Shown in pieces: positions 17,628 through 25,601 of a stretch of DNA of 64,000 nucleotides. Origin of the DNA: Streptomyces sp. STR69. Lineage in GTDB: Bacteria > Actinomycetota > Actinomycetes > Streptomycetales > Streptomycetaceae. How positions within the stretch are numbered: position 1 is the first letter of the stretch; each line of letters starts with the position of its first letter. The notes beneath the pieces are model-generated. The model did not search any database. It had not been told where the DNA came from and was given only the letters and a program-made list of their open reading frames with translations. A program made the position numbers and the translations under genes. Where the stretch lies: assembly GCF_024519455.1 (NCBI RefSeq), contig NZ_JALJRY010000015.1, positions 206,909 through 270,908 of the forward strand. The letters are read 5' to 3'.

Positions 17628-18773
17628 TCACACGGATCGGAGGGAATTCAGCCGGGCTGCCTGGCGGGTCAGATGGTCGCGCTCGGCGAGATTGGGGGCC
17701 TTGTGTGCCGCCTCCGCGTACAGCCGGGCCGCCGTCGTCGGATCGCCGTCGCGCTCGTGGAGGTAGGCCGCCACGGCGGTGTGGCGGGGCAGCGAGTCGT
17801 CCACGGCGGCGAGTGCGGCCAGACCCGCGCGCGGGCCGTCGGCCTCGCCGACCGCCACCGCGCGGTTGAGGCGGACCACCGGGCTGTCGGTCAGGCCGGC
17901 GAGTTCGTCGTACCACTCGACGATCTGCACCCAGTCCGTCTCCTCGGCGACGGGCGCGTCCGCGTGCAGCGCCGCGATCGCGGCCTGCGCCTGGAACTCA
18001 CCCAACTGGTCCCGGGCGAGGGCGAGTTGAAGGATCGTGACACCCTCGGCGATCAACGTGGTGTCCCACCGCCCGCGGTCCTGCTCGGCGAGCGGCACCA
18101 GGGTGCCGTCCGGCGTGGTCCGGGCGGCGCGGCGGGCGTGGTGGAGCAGCATGAGCGCGAGCAGGCCCGACACCTCGGGGTGGTCGATCGCGCCCGCGAC
18201 CTGCCGGGTGAGTCGGATGGCCTCTGCGGCGAGGTCGACATCACCGGAGTAGCCCTCGTTGAAGACCAGGTAGAGGACGCGCAGCACGGTGGCGACATCG
18301 CCGGGCTGGTCGAGCCGCACGCCGGACACAGTGCGCTTGGCCCGGCTGATGCGCTGGGCCATCGTCGCCTCGGGCACCAGATAGGCCTGCGCGATCTGGC
18401 GCGTGGTGAGCCCGCCGACCGCGCGCAGCGTGAGCGCGACGGCCGACGACGGCGTCAACGACGGGTGTGCGCACAGGAAGTAGAGCTGGAGCGTGTCGTC
18501 CGCCGCGGGCGTGGGGCCGGGAGACGGCTCCTCGTCCACCAGGTCCTCGCGTCTACGGCGGGCGGTGTCCGCGCGCGTCGCGTCGAGGAACCGCCGCCAC
18601 GCCACCGTGACGAGCCACCCCTTCGGGTCGCGCGGCGGATCGTCCGGCCAGACCCGGACCGCCTCGACCAGTGCGTCCTGTACGGCGTCCTCGGCCGCCG
18701 CGAAGTCTGCTCCGCGGCGGACGAGGATGCCGAGCACGCTCGGCGTGAGGCTCCTCAGCAGGACCTCGTTCAC
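17628..18773 (-). CDS. ECF sigma factor, ECF42 group with C-terminal extension
   Basis: 381 residues. Region 2 (about 10-65: DFAAAEDAVQDALVEAVRVW, then GWLVTVAWRRFLD) and region 4 (about 105-165: TPSSAVALTLRAVGGLTTRQ, then ATMAQRISRAKR) are followed by about 200 residues of TPR-like helices (LNRAVAVGEADGP, AAYLHERDGDPTTAARLYAEA), the ECF42 layout. GTG at 18773 overlaps the YCII gene stop (GTGA). ECF42 factors are known to be coded beside DGPF/YCII proteins and, unusually, have no anti-sigma factor; the extension is held to control activity. The likely autoregulated promoter is at 19242-19268. Confidence 0.9.
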   Translation of the reverse strand: MNEVLLRSLTPSVLGILVRRGADFAAAEDAVQDALVEAVRVWPDDPPRDPKGWLVTVAWRRFLDATRADTARRRREDLVDEEPSPGPTPAADDTLQLYFLCAHPSLTPSSAVALTLRAVGGLTTRQIAQAYLVPEATMAQRISRAKRTVSGVRLDQPGDVATVLRVLYLVFNEGYSGDVDLAAEAIRLTRQVAGAIDHPEVSGLLALMLLHHARRAARTTPDGTLVPLAEQDRGRWDTTLIAEGVTILQLALARDQLGEFQAQAAIAALHADAPVAEETDWVQIVEWYDELAGLTDSPVVRLNRAVAVGEADGPRAGLAALAAVDDSLPRHTAVAAYLHERDGDPTTAARLYAEAAHKAPNLAERDHLTRQAARLNSLRSV

Positions 18774-19189
18774 TTGAAAGTGCAGTCCGTGGTGGTGGAG
18801 TGGACGCCCAGGAACGGGCGCAGCTCCAGCCACTCGTGGATCGGCCTGCCACCCGCTCCGGGGGCGGCCGACAGCTCGCCGGCCAGTTCCACGGCCCGCT
18901 CGTAGCTGTCGACGTCGATGATCATCCAGCCGGCGATGACGTCCTTGGTCTCGGCGAACGGGCCGTCGGTGACCGGCGGGCGCCCTTCGCCGTCGTAGCG
19001 GACGAACGTCCCCTCGGGCGAGAGGGCCTGGCTGTCCACGTACTCGCCGGTCTTCTCCAGCCGGGCCGCGAAGTCGTTCATGTACTGGACGTGGGCCGTG
19101 ATCTCCTCGGGTGTCCACTGGTCCATCGGGACGTCGTTCACGGCGGCGGGGGCGCCGCGGTAGTGCTTCAGCAGCAGGTACTTGGCCAT
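18770..19189 (-). CDS. YCII-family DGPF-domain protein, ECF42 partner
   Basis: 139 residues of the YCII/DGPF fold. MAKYLLLKHYRG opens the domain and VTDGPFAETKDVIAGW contains the name-giving DGPF motif. ATG at 19189 has GAGGAG about 7 bases upstream; the ATG at 19213 lacks a ribosome site. It is first in the operon and translationally coupled to the sigma factor. DGPF proteins are the main known targets of ECF42; their biochemical role is still unclear, and a small-molecule sensor or enzyme is possible. Confidence 0.9.
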   Translation of the reverse strand: MAKYLLLKHYRGAPAAVNDVPMDQWTPEEITAHVQYMNDFAARLEKTGEYVDSQALSPEGTFVRYDGEGRPPVTDGPFAETKDVIAGWMIIDVDSYERAVELAGELSAAPGAGGRPIHEWLELRPFLGVHSTTTDCTFK

Positions 19190-19241
19190 GGTCGTTCTCC
19201 TCGGTGCCGGCACGACCCATTGTGGTCGCGTTCACCTCGGG

Positions 19242-19268
19242 GACGGAGCCGGGCGCGGGTTCTCGACA
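19242..19268 (-). promoter_or_regulatory. predicted ECF42-type promoter of the YCII-sigma operon
   Basis: On the minus strand TGTCGA (19268-19263) is followed after exactly 17 bases by CGTC (19245-19242), about 50 bases before the YCII start. This matches the published ECF42 target (TGTCGA at -35, CGA/TC at -10), as I remember it, and implies positive autoregulation. Confidence 0.65.
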
Positions 19269-19371
19269 TGGGTGAGCGGATTTCTTCGCGCGAGTTTCGC
19301 GGGCTCTGTGGGGGGAGGGCGGAAAGGGAGGCGTACTCACTCCTCTTCCCTTCTTAACGTATAGCGCACCG

Positions 19372-19393
19372 GGGGGCTTGCGGCAAGGCCCCC
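19372..19393 (+). promoter_or_regulatory. RAE-like inverted repeat (rifamycin-associated element)
   Basis: The core GGGGCTTGCGGCAAGGCCCC (19373-19392) is an inverted repeat with inner arms CTTGC/GCAAG around one G, and G-run/C-run outer arms with one unpaired base. It sits 58 bases before the glycosyltransferase gene. RAEs are known in front of rifamycin-inactivating genes and helR in actinomycetes; I match it from memory of the motif and the gene context. Confidence 0.65.
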
Positions 19394-19450
19394 GTCGTAC
19401 CGCAGAATGTCCGGCCTGAGGGCATGACCTGCGGAAATGGGAGTCGCGGA

Positions 19451-20686
19451 ATGCGTGTGCTGTTGACGACGTGGGGATCGCGCGGGGATGTCGAACCGCT
19501 GGCGGGACTCGCGGCGCGGTTGCTGGAACTCGGCGCGGAGGTCCGGGTGTGCGCGCCGGCGGACGAGGAGTTCGTGGAGCTGCTGGCCCGGATCGGCGTG
19601 CCGCTGGTGCCGCTCGGGCCGACGGTGCACTCGGTGGTCACGGGGGCGAGGCCGCCGTCGCCCGGGGCCGCCTTCCGGCTCGCGCCCGAGCTGGTCGCCG
19701 CCCGGTACGAGACGCTGACGGCGGCGGCCGAGGGGTGTGACGTGCTGCTGGCGACCGGCCTGATGCCGGCGGGCGCCCGCTCGGTGGCTGAGAAACTGGG
19801 CATCCGCTATGTGTTCGCGTGCTTCCACACGGTCGGCCTGCCGTCGCGGCACCGCCGTCCGCCGTCGCGGCCGGGCACACCGTCCCCGGAGGAAGAGACC
19901 GACAACAAGGTGCTGTGGGAGCAGGACGCCCAGCGCGTGAACGCCCTGTACGGCGAGGCCGAGAACAGGCACCGGGCGGAGATCGGGCTGCCACCGGTGG
20001 AGAACGTCCGCGACTACGTCTTCACCGAGCGGCCGTGGCTGGCGGCGGACCCGGCCCTCGTCCCGTGGCAGGACCTGACGGATCTCGACGTCGTGACCAC
20101 CGGACCGTGGATCCTGCCGGACGAACGCCCGCTCCCGGACGAGCTGGAGACGTTCCTGAAGGCCGGCGAATCGCCGGTGTACGTCGGCTTCGGCAGCATC
20201 GCCCTGCGCACCACACCGGACCTGGCCGGGATCGCCATCGAGGCCATCCGCGCGCGAGGTCGCCGTGTCGTCCTCGCCCGGGGCTGGGCGAACCTCGCCC
20301 CGATCGACGACCGGGACGACTGCTTCGTCGTAGGAGAGGTCAACCACCAGGCACTCTTCCGTCGGGTGGCTGCCGTCGTGCACCACGGCGGCGCGGGCAC
20401 CACGACGACCGCCGCACTGGCCGGCGTGCCTCAGCTGGTGGTGCCGCAGATCGTGGACCAGCCATACTGGGCCGCAGGGGTGGCCGAGCTGGGCATCGGC
20501 GCGGCACACGACGGTCCGACGCCGACCTACGACTCCCTGTCGGCCGCGCTCACCATCGTCCTGGCTCCGGAGACCCGGGCACGGGCGCGGGCCGTGGCCG
20601 GCACGATCCGCACCGACGGGACGACAGTGGCCGCGAAGATGCTCCTCGACCCGGCCGGCGGGGAAAGGCCGACCACACGCGCGTGA
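19451..20686 (+). CDS. UGT-type (GT1) glycosyltransferase, probable rifamycin glycosyltransferase
   Basis: 411 residues, GT-B fold. MRVLLTTWGSRGDVEPLAGL is the N-terminal acceptor-domain start; VYVGFGSI and VHHGGAGTTTTAALAGVPQL near 300-325 form the sugar-nucleotide site (the HHGGAGT signature). ATG at 19451, with GGGAG upstream, fits the family better than ATG at 19424. It is cytoplasmic. Known family members glycosylate macrolides, glycopeptides, sterols and, in the RAE-associated Rgt group, rifamycin. Rifamycin is preferred here because of the RAE-like site upstream and the HelR-type gene 95 bases downstream. Acceptor specificity is inference. Confidence 0.82.
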   Translation: MRVLLTTWGSRGDVEPLAGLAARLLELGAEVRVCAPADEEFVELLARIGVPLVPLGPTVHSVVTGARPPSPGAAFRLAPELVAARYETLTAAAEGCDVLLATGLMPAGARSVAEKLGIRYVFACFHTVGLPSRHRRPPSRPGTPSPEEETDNKVLWEQDAQRVNALYGEAENRHRAEIGLPPVENVRDYVFTERPWLAADPALVPWQDLTDLDVVTTGPWILPDERPLPDELETFLKAGESPVYVGFGSIALRTTPDLAGIAIEAIRARGRRVVLARGWANLAPIDDRDDCFVVGEVNHQALFRRVAAVVHHGGAGTTTTAALAGVPQLVVPQIVDQPYWAAGVAELGIGAAHDGPTPTYDSLSAALTIVLAPETRARARAVAGTIRTDGTTVAAKMLLDPAGGERPTTRA

Positions 20687-20781
20687 ACCGGCCGAACCCC
20701 GCACACGAGAACCCGTACGCACCGGTCCACACGGCCTGCCGCCCGCACGGCCGTGAGCGACCTCAGATCGGAATTGATGCC

Positions 20782-22956
20782 GTGAACCCCCTGACCACCA
20801 GTGCCTTCGACCTTCCCGACCGGCTCTCGGCCAAGGCCGACCCGACACTGATCGCCGGTGACGAGCAGCACTTCGTGGCGATCGCGGAGTGCCTCGACCA
20901 GTCGATCGCGGAACTCACCGAGCAGCTCGACGCCGAGCGCAGGGCGCCCGGGGGCATCGGCCGGGCGGCGATGGACCGGGACACGGAGATCCACCGGCTC
21001 ACCACACGGCTGCGGACACTGCGTCGCTTCGGCCTGGACCTGTGTCTGGGCCACATGGTCGACACCGACACCTCCGAGCCCGTCTACATCGGGCGGCTCG
21101 GCCTCACCGACAGCACGGGCCGACGGCTGCTGCTCGACTGGCGCTCGCCCGCCGCCGAACCGTTCTTCGGCGCCACCCACGCCAACCCGATGGGGCTGGC
21201 GAGCCGCCGCAGGTACCGCTGGACGCGCGGTCGGATCAGCGACTACTGGGACGAGGTGTTCACGGCGGACGGCTTCGTCGGGCACGCCGCGCTCGACGAC
21301 CAGTCCGCGTTCATCGCGAGCCTCGGCGGCAACCGCTCGGGCCGGATGCGCGATGTGCTCGGCACCATCCAGGCCGACCAGGACGCCATCATCCGCGCGG
21401 GATCACGCGGTGCGCTCGTCGTCGACGGCGGCCCGGGCACCGGCAAGACCGTCGTCGCCCTGCACCGCTCCGCCTACCTGCTCTACTCCGACCCGCGCCT
21501 CGGCCACCGCAGGGGCGGTGTCCTGTTCGTCGGTCCGCACCGGCCCTACCTGGACTACGTCGCCGATGTCCTCCCCAGCCTCGGCGAGGAGGGGGTGCAG
21601 ACCTGCATCCTGCGGGACCTCGTCGCCGAGGGCGCCGCCGCGACCGTAGAGCCCGACCCGGAGGTGGCCCGCCTCAAGTCGTCCGTGGAGCTGGTGCGGG
21701 CGATCGAGCCGGCCGTCCGGTTCTACGAGGAGCCGCCCACCAAGGGCATGAACGTCACCACCCACTGGTCCGACATCTGGCTCGGCGCCGAGGACTGGGC
21801 CGTCGCCTTCGAGGCGGCCGAACCCGGCACCCCGCACAACGAGGGACGCGAGCAGGTCTGGCAGGAACTGCTCACCATCCTGGTCGAGAAGCACGAGGAC
21901 ACCACTCCCGCCCAGGACGGCGCCGTCACACCCGCCCTGCTCCGCAAGTCGCTGCGCCAGAACCGCGAACTGCTGACGGCCTTCAACCGCGCGTGGCCGC
22001 TGCTCGAAGCGGCAGACCTCGTCGGGGACCTGTGGACGGTGCCGGCCTACCTGCGCAAGTGCGCCCCCTCGCTGAGCCGCGACGACGTCCAGCGGTTGCA
22101 GCGCGCGGACGCCCACGCCTGGACGGTGTCCGACCTGCCGCTGCTCGACGCGGCGCGACAGCGGCTCGGCGACCCGGAGTCGGCGCTCCGCAAGCGCCGG
22201 CAGGAAGCGGCCGTAGCGGCCGAGCACGCCCGTCGTACCGACGTCATCGACAGCCTGCTGCAGAACGTCGAGATCGACGAGAGCGAGGGCGCGATGGGCA
22301 TGCTCCACGGACAGGACCTGCGTGACGCCCTGATCGACGAGGCCGCCCAGCCCGGCATCGAACCGGACCAACTCGCCGGGCCGTTCGCACACATCGTCGT
22401 GGACGAGGCCCAGGAACTCACCGACGCGGAGTGGCAGATGCTGCTCCTGCGCTGCCCGTCCCGCAGCTTCACCATCGTCGGTGACCGCGCGCAGGCCCGG
22501 CACGGGTTCACCGAGTCGTGGCAGGAACGGCTGAAGCGGATCGGGCTCGACCGGATCGGCTTGGCCTCCCTGACCATCAACTACCGCACCCCGGAAGAGA
22601 TCATGACGGAGGCCGAGCCGGTCATCCGCGCCGTGCTCCCGGACGCCAACGTGCCGACCTCGATCCGCAGCAGCGGCATCCCCGTCGGCCACGGGCCCGT
22701 CTCGGACCTGGAGTCGGTCCTCGACACCTGGCTCGCCGCACACACCGAGGGGATCGCCTGCGTCATCGGTGACCCGGACTTCCGGGCGACGCCCCGCGTC
22801 CGGTCACTGACTCCCGAGCTGTCCAAGGGACTTGAGTTCGACCTGGTCGTGCTCGTCGACCCGGAGAAGTTCGGCGAGGGCATCGAAGGGGCCGTCGACC
22901 ACTATGTGGCGATGACCCGGGCGACTCAGCAGTTGGTCGTCCTCACGGGCGCGTAA
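20782..22956 (+). CDS. helR: HelD/HelR-type RNA polymerase recycling ATPase
   Basis: 724 residues, UvrD-like superfamily 1 fold without the usual DNA-helicase order. An N-terminal coiled arm (about 10-80, AECLDQSIAELTEQLDAER) is followed by Walker A GGPGTGKT near 216, DEAQ (Walker B) near 541, VGDRAQARHGF, and a late LSKGLEFDLVVLVDP. HelD proteins push into RNA polymerase and release stalled or drug-bound enzyme; HelR versions displace rifamycin. GTG at 20782 with only a weak ribosome site; probably co-transcribed with the glycosyltransferase from the RAE-like promoter region. HelR versus general HelD rests on context. Confidence 0.85.
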   Translation: MNPLTTSAFDLPDRLSAKADPTLIAGDEQHFVAIAECLDQSIAELTEQLDAERRAPGGIGRAAMDRDTEIHRLTTRLRTLRRFGLDLCLGHMVDTDTSEPVYIGRLGLTDSTGRRLLLDWRSPAAEPFFGATHANPMGLASRRRYRWTRGRISDYWDEVFTADGFVGHAALDDQSAFIASLGGNRSGRMRDVLGTIQADQDAIIRAGSRGALVVDGGPGTGKTVVALHRSAYLLYSDPRLGHRRGGVLFVGPHRPYLDYVADVLPSLGEEGVQTCILRDLVAEGAAATVEPDPEVARLKSSVELVRAIEPAVRFYEEPPTKGMNVTTHWSDIWLGAEDWAVAFEAAEPGTPHNEGREQVWQELLTILVEKHEDTTPAQDGAVTPALLRKSLRQNRELLTAFNRAWPLLEAADLVGDLWTVPAYLRKCAPSLSRDDVQRLQRADAHAWTVSDLPLLDAARQRLGDPESALRKRRQEAAVAAEHARRTDVIDSLLQNVEIDESEGAMGMLHGQDLRDALIDEAAQPGIEPDQLAGPFAHIVVDEAQELTDAEWQMLLLRCPSRSFTIVGDRAQARHGFTESWQERLKRIGLDRIGLASLTINYRTPEEIMTEAEPVIRAVLPDANVPTSIRSSGIPVGHGPVSDLESVLDTWLAAHTEGIACVIGDPDFRATPRVRSLTPELSKGLEFDLVVLVDPEKFGEGIEGAVDHYVAMTRATQQLVVLTGA

Positions 22957-22964
22957 CGCCGGGC

Positions 22965-23002
22965 GGTGCGCGGCGAGTTCGACAACGGACCCGCCGCGCA
23001 CC
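22965..23002. terminator. bidirectional hairpin between convergent helR and GntR genes
   Basis: Perfect 11-base-pair stem GGTGCGCGGCG / CGCCGCGCACC with a 16-base loop, 8 bases after the helR stop and 17 bases before the GntR stop on the other strand. Confidence 0.6.
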
Positions 23003-23019
23003 ATCGTCCGGCCCGGGGT

Positions 23020-23760
23020 TCAGCCTGCCGACGGCACCGTGAACTCGTAGATCAGGGCGTCCTGTTGGGCCTCCACGACCAGGTCGGTTATCTCCAACGG
23101 GCGCGCGTACTGGTCGTGCACGCGCCGGGTCACCCGCACCGAGGGCGCGTCCGGGACCTGGGTGATGCTGTCCCGGTGGTGCAGGGTCAGACCGGCCCGG
23201 CGCATCCAGTCGTAGGCGCGCCGGAGCTGGGCCGAGGCGGAGCCGTCGGCGCGGTCGCGGTAGCGGGCGAGTTCCTCCACCTCGGCCAGCGCCACCGCCG
23301 AGAACGACGTGACGGCCGTACGCAGTCCGCTGCCGTCGGCCGCCGCGGACGCGTAGCGGTGCACCAGGGTCGGGCGGTTCGGGGCGATCCTCAGGGCCTC
23401 CGCGTGGTCCGGCGGGGGAGTTTCCCAGGTCACGGAGGTCCGGTCGAAGCCGGTCGGGTCCGTGCTGCGGGCGCCGACCGGGAAGGTGAGGGAGGACGGG
23501 GTCTCGACGGGCAGGCCGGGCAGCGTGGCGTGGCTGCCGCGCCGGTCGGTGGAGACCAGGCCGTCCCTGCGCAGCACCTCCAGTGCCTGTCGTACGGTCT
23601 CCCGGCTGACCTGGAAGTGTTCGGCCAACTGCCGCTCGCCGGGCAGACGTTCGCCCGGCGGGATGGTGCCGTCGTGGAGTTCGGCGAGCAGTTGGGTGGC
23701 GACCTGCCCGTAGAGGGGCTGGTCGTCGGCGGTCGGGTGGTGGGGGGTGGTGCGGGCCAT
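23020..23760 (-). CDS. GntR/HutC-family transcriptional regulator
   Basis: 246 residues. The winged helix is at about 14-78 (GQVATQLLAELHDGTIPPGE, then HFQVSRETVRQALEVLRRDGL), and a UTRA ligand domain at about 90-240 (VHRYASAA, RRVHDQYARPLEITDLVV), the HutC subgroup that includes DasR. ATG at 23760; no strong ribosome site. The upstream region carries a dre-like palindrome, so autoregulation or control by DasR is likely. The effector is not evident; sugar phosphates or small acids are usual. Confidence 0.88.
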   Translation of the reverse strand: MARTTPHHPTADDQPLYGQVATQLLAELHDGTIPPGERLPGERQLAEHFQVSRETVRQALEVLRRDGLVSTDRRGSHATLPGLPVETPSSLTFPVGARSTDPTGFDRTSVTWETPPPDHAEALRIAPNRPTLVHRYASAAADGSGLRTAVTSFSAVALAEVEELARYRDRADGSASAQLRRAYDWMRRAGLTLHHRDSITQVPDAPSVRVTRRVHDQYARPLEITDLVVEAQQDALIYEFTVPSAG

Positions 23761-23848
23761 GCCGCGCCTCCTGTTGGTGACAAGACTGAGGGCAGAACTG
23801 GTGACGAAACGTAGCCGTGCGGGCTCGTTGCGCGACCAGATCTAGCAT

Positions 23849-23860
23849 TGGTCTAAACCA
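23849..23860. promoter_or_regulatory. dre-like GntR/DasR site
   Basis: TGGTCTAAACCA is a 12-base near-palindrome that differs in one base from the DasR responsive element core TGGTCTAGACCA. It lies 89 bases before the GntR gene start. Either the adjacent GntR protein or a DasR encoded elsewhere could bind. Confidence 0.55.
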
Positions 23861-23914
23861 CCAGGGAAGAGCGGCAGGGCAGTTAGGCCGAAACCGACCC
23901 GCGCCGATCACTCC

Positions 23915-25081
23915 TCACAGCGCGCCGTACAGGGCGTCGATCAGGGCCAACTTCCTCGGGTCGTCGGCGATATGAGGCCCCATCCGGTTCATCACGTAGC
24001 CGAGTGACACCCCCCGGTCCGGGTCGGCCAGGCCGCAGGAGCCGCCGAAGCCGTCGTGTCCGAAAGCCCTCGGGTCGGGACCGTACGAGCCGTTCGGGCC
24101 GCTGAGCCACAGGCCGAGCCCGATCTCCGTCTCGTGCGTGAAGCCCGCGCCCAGCACCAGGTCACGGCAGCTGCCCTGGCCCTCGCGCACCCGCTCGGCC
24201 GCCTCGGGGGAGAGGATGCGGTGGCCGCCGTAGGAGCCGCGTCCGGCGAACACGCCGTAGAGCGCGGCGATCGCGCGGGCCGTGCCGTGGCCGTTCGCGG
24301 CCGGGATCTCCGCCGCGCGCCACTCGGGGGTGTTGGCCTCGGCCGCGCCCGCGATCGGGTTGGTCAGAGCGGCGATCGCGGCGGGCGCCAACTGGCTGAA
24401 GATCGCGGCCTGTTCACTGCTCGACGCGACGGGCGGATGCACCAGCTCGGCCGCCCGCCCCGCCTCCTTCTCCGGCAGCCCGATGGTGAAGTCGATCCCG
24501 AGCGGACCGGTGACCTCCCGTTCCAGGAACGCCCCCGGGAGCAACCCCGAGACGCGGCGCACGACTTCGCCGACGAGGAAGCCGTAGGTGAGCGCGTGGT
24601 ACCCGGACCGGGTCCCCGGCTCCCACCAGGGCTCCATGGCCGCGAGGCGCCGAGTCGTCAACTCCCAGTCGTAGAGCTGGGCGAGGGAGTGCGGCTCGCG
24701 CAGGCCGGCCAGTCCTGCGCGGTGCGACAGCAGGTGTCGTACGAGAATGTTCTCCTTGCCGGCGGCGGCGAACTCCGGCCAGTACGTGGCCACTTGGGCG
24801 TCGAGGTCGAGCAGGCCCCGGTCGGCGAGGATGTGGGCGCACAGGGCCACCGGGCCCTTCGTCGTGGACCACACGTTGACCACCGTGTCCCGCTCCCAGG
24901 GGCGGGTCCGTGCCGCGTCGGCCCAGCCGCCCCACAGGTCGACCACGGTCTCGCCGTCCACGGTGACGGTCACGGCGGCGCCCAGTTCGTCCCGGTCCCG
25001 GAAGTTCTCCTCGAACGCCGTGCGCACCGCAGTGAAGCGGGGGTCGCAGTGGCCGTCGATGGCTGGCTGGTGCTCGGACAT
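23915..25081 (-). CDS. class C beta-lactamase-fold serine hydrolase (EstB-like)
   Basis: 388 residues without signal peptide. VNVWSTTKG near 70 has the SxxK catalytic Ser-Lys, WEPGTRSGYHALTYGFLVG near 150-165 the Tyr motif, and the C-terminal GHDGFGGS corresponds to the HxG/KTG-like element of this subfamily. These are esterases, D-aminopeptidases or transesterases rather than resistance enzymes. The ATG at 25081 has only a weak ribosome site. It lies upstream of the GntR gene in the same direction, with 154 bases between. Confidence 0.87.
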   Translation of the reverse strand: MSEHQPAIDGHCDPRFTAVRTAFEENFRDRDELGAAVTVTVDGETVVDLWGGWADAARTRPWERDTVVNVWSTTKGPVALCAHILADRGLLDLDAQVATYWPEFAAAGKENILVRHLLSHRAGLAGLREPHSLAQLYDWELTTRRLAAMEPWWEPGTRSGYHALTYGFLVGEVVRRVSGLLPGAFLEREVTGPLGIDFTIGLPEKEAGRAAELVHPPVASSSEQAAIFSQLAPAAIAALTNPIAGAAEANTPEWRAAEIPAANGHGTARAIAALYGVFAGRGSYGGHRILSPEAAERVREGQGSCRDLVLGAGFTHETEIGLGLWLSGPNGSYGPDPRAFGHDGFGGSCGLADPDRGVSLGYVMNRMGPHIADDPRKLALIDALYGAL

Positions 25082-25179
25082 GGTGCCTCCGTGGTCCGCC
25101 GTGGGTCCGGGCCGCGACGCTGCGACCCGGACCCCCTGAACATACCGACTGGTCGGACTGGGTGGAAGGTGTCGTACGT

Positions 25180-25590
25180 TCAGTTGAGGAACAGCGTGCC
25201 CGAAGGCTCCCGGTGGCCCGGTTCCGTGTGCCAGTAGTCGCGGGTCTCCACGGCCAGCCCTGCCGCGTCGAAGCGCACGAAGACACAGCCGGCGAGCGTG
25301 GACGGCTCACCGTCCTCCTCGGCCAGCACCCTGAACTCGGCCACGGCGACGCCGTGTCGGCCGACGACCGGTGCCGAGAACCGCACGTCGCCCACCCGCT
25401 CCGCCGCGAACGACCAGCGCAGATACGCGGCCAACCCGGCCCGCCCGCGGTGCGGTTCGCGGAACGGCATCGAGCGGTGGACGCAGTCCTCGGCGTAGAG
25501 CTCCAGCAGCGCCGCCACATCGTGCTGCGCCCAGGCGCGGGCCCAGACGCGCACGAACCGTTCGGCGGCCTCATCGGTGGCCATGTCCAT
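25180..25590 (-). CDS. SnoaL-like / NTF2-fold protein
   Basis: 136 residues: RVWARAWAQHDVAALLELYAED opening helix, HRGRAGLAAYLRWSF, and strands CVFVRFDAAGLAVETRDYWH, the common SnoaL-like pattern. It begins 11 bases after the stop of the CE7 esterase gene and is surely in one transcript with it. GAGAGG lies 9 bases before ATG 25590. Function not inferable beyond the fold. Confidence 0.82.
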   Translation of the reverse strand: MDMATDEAAERFVRVWARAWAQHDVAALLELYAEDCVHRSMPFREPHRGRAGLAAYLRWSFAAERVGDVRFSAPVVGRHGVAVAEFRVLAEEDGEPSTLAGCVFVRFDAAGLAVETRDYWHTEPGHREPSGTLFLN

Positions 25591-25601
25591 AGGGGCGCCT
25601 C

